Shown: positions 5,384-5,965 of the stretch, in pieces | Numbering within the stretch: the first letter of the stretch is position 1 | Layout: each line of letters opens with the position of its first letter | Origin: an uncultured Paracoccus sp. | Lineage (GTDB): Bacteria; Pseudomonadota; Alphaproteobacteria; Rhodobacterales; Rhodobacteraceae | Length of the DNA: 5,965 nucleotides | Reading direction: 5' to 3' | NCBI GenBank assembly: GCA_937859005.1 | Contig: CALLYR010000007.1 | Coordinates: 1 to 5,965 of the forward strand | Notes under the pieces: generated by a model | Databases searched by the model: none | What the model was told of the DNA's origin: nothing | What the model saw: only the letters and a program-made list of their open reading frames with translations | Made by a program: the position numbers and the translations under genes

Positions 5384-5965
5384 ATGCTGAAGCTGACCCC
5401 GATCCTTCTCATCATCCTTTATGCGCTGGCGATGTGGGCGTTTTCCGCCTGGCGCCTGCGGCAGGAACTGAACGCGCGGTCCACGCCTCTGACCGATCCG
5501 CGCCTGAATGCGGCGCTGGACCGGCTGGGCGCGGCGATGGGGCTGGGCCGCGTCAAGGCCCATGTCTATGAGATCGCGCCCGTGAACGGGCTGGCCGCCC
5601 CCGACGGGCGGGTGTTCCTGACCCGCGGTTTTCTGGACCAGCTTGACGCGGGTCGCGTGACCGAGGCGGAACTGGCGTCCGTCATCGCGCACGAACTGGG
5701 CCATGTCGCCCACGGCCACACGCGGCGGCGAATGATGGATTTCGCCGGGCAGAACGTGATCCGCGCAGTGTTGGTCGGCGTCTTCGGCCGCTTTATCCCG
5801 GTGATCGGCCCGTGGCTGGCGGTGCTGGTGGCAAGCGCCCTTGCCGCGCGGCTGTCGCGCCAGGACGAATACGAGGCCGATGCCTTTGCCGCCGCGCTGA
5901 TGGTCAAGGCGGGCTTCGGCACCGCCCCGCAAAAGACGCTGCTGGCGCGGCTGGGTCAGCTGACG
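5384..5965 (+). CDS. M48-family zinc metallopeptidase, N-terminal part (3' end outside window)
   Basis: The frame from ATG 5384 is open to the window edge (194 codons, no stop). An N-terminal hydrophobic segment (4-22, LTPILLIILYALAMWAFSA) looks like a membrane anchor or uncleaved signal. The peptidase core shows the zinc motif HELGH at 103-107 within SVIAHELGHVAHGHTRRR. The downstream SRQDEYEADAFAA (158-170) supplies the third ligand, most likely E162. Between them is a hydrophobic stretch (about 126-155) that probably spans or dips into the membrane, as in other M48 enzymes. The family includes HtpX, BepA/YfgC-like and Oma1-like enzymes that degrade or assist misfolded envelope proteins; which subgroup applies is not decidable from the N-terminus. 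An in-frame TAG at 5372 makes ATG 5384 the first possible start. The gene follows the vWA gene after 65 bp, without a visible terminator. Confidence 0.9.
   Translation, partial: MLKLTPILLIILYALAMWAFSAWRLRQELNARSTPLTDPRLNAALDRLGAAMGLGRVKAHVYEIAPVNGLAAPDGRVFLTRGFLDQLDAGRVTEAELASVIAHELGHVAHGHTRRRMMDFAGQNVIRAVLVGVFGRFIPVIGPWLAVLVASALAARLSRQDEYEADAFAAALMVKAGFGTAPQKTLLARLGQLT

Overview
The window is GC-rich and densely coded, with strong GC bias at third codon positions, so long false ORFs appear opposite real genes. Gene content and promoter style (TTGxxx / TAxxxT spaced about 17 bp, purine-rich Shine-Dalgarno sites, TGATG coupling) suggest an alphaproteobacterium of the Rhodobacteraceae/Paracoccaceae type, possibly Paracoccus-like. 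That placement comes from recognising protein families, not from a database search.

Left part (1-2340): the 3' end of an AraC-family regulator on the + strand meets two minus-strand housekeeping genes tail to tail. The pair is a Ppx/GppA-type exopolyphosphatase and RlmE (FtsJ), the 23S rRNA 2'-O-ribose methyltransferase. Their start and stop codons overlap as TGATG, so they form a translationally coupled operon, with a good promoter candidate just upstream (2372-2400). The convergent AraC and rlmE stop codons overlap in four bases.

Middle (2397-3652, minus strand): a Hint-domain (Hedgehog/intein-type, Hint_2-like) protein of the kind common in Rhodobacterales. Its reading frame breaks inside the Hint domain at a GTGA overlap (2711-2714). 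Adding one G, or a -1 shift, gives a continuous 418-residue protein. The present sequence yields either a truncated protein plus a separate C-terminal piece, or a broken gene.

Intergenic region (3653-3966, 314 bp): a divergent control region. It holds a perfect 10-bp inverted repeat, an AT-rich TATAAT block with an adjacent 11-bp palindrome (toward the Hint gene), and a TTGTGA/CTACAT promoter candidate (toward the right-hand operon).

Right part (3967-5965, + strand): a 56-residue two-helix membrane protein is coupled through TGATG to a 393-residue vWA-domain protein (CoxE/COG3825-like). After 65 bp comes the first 194 residues of an M48-family membrane metallopeptidase, which runs off the window. 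No MoxR ATPase, the usual partner of such vWA proteins, is visible. The items most worth a second look are the split Hint gene, the divergent control region, and the vWA/small-membrane-protein/M48 cluster.
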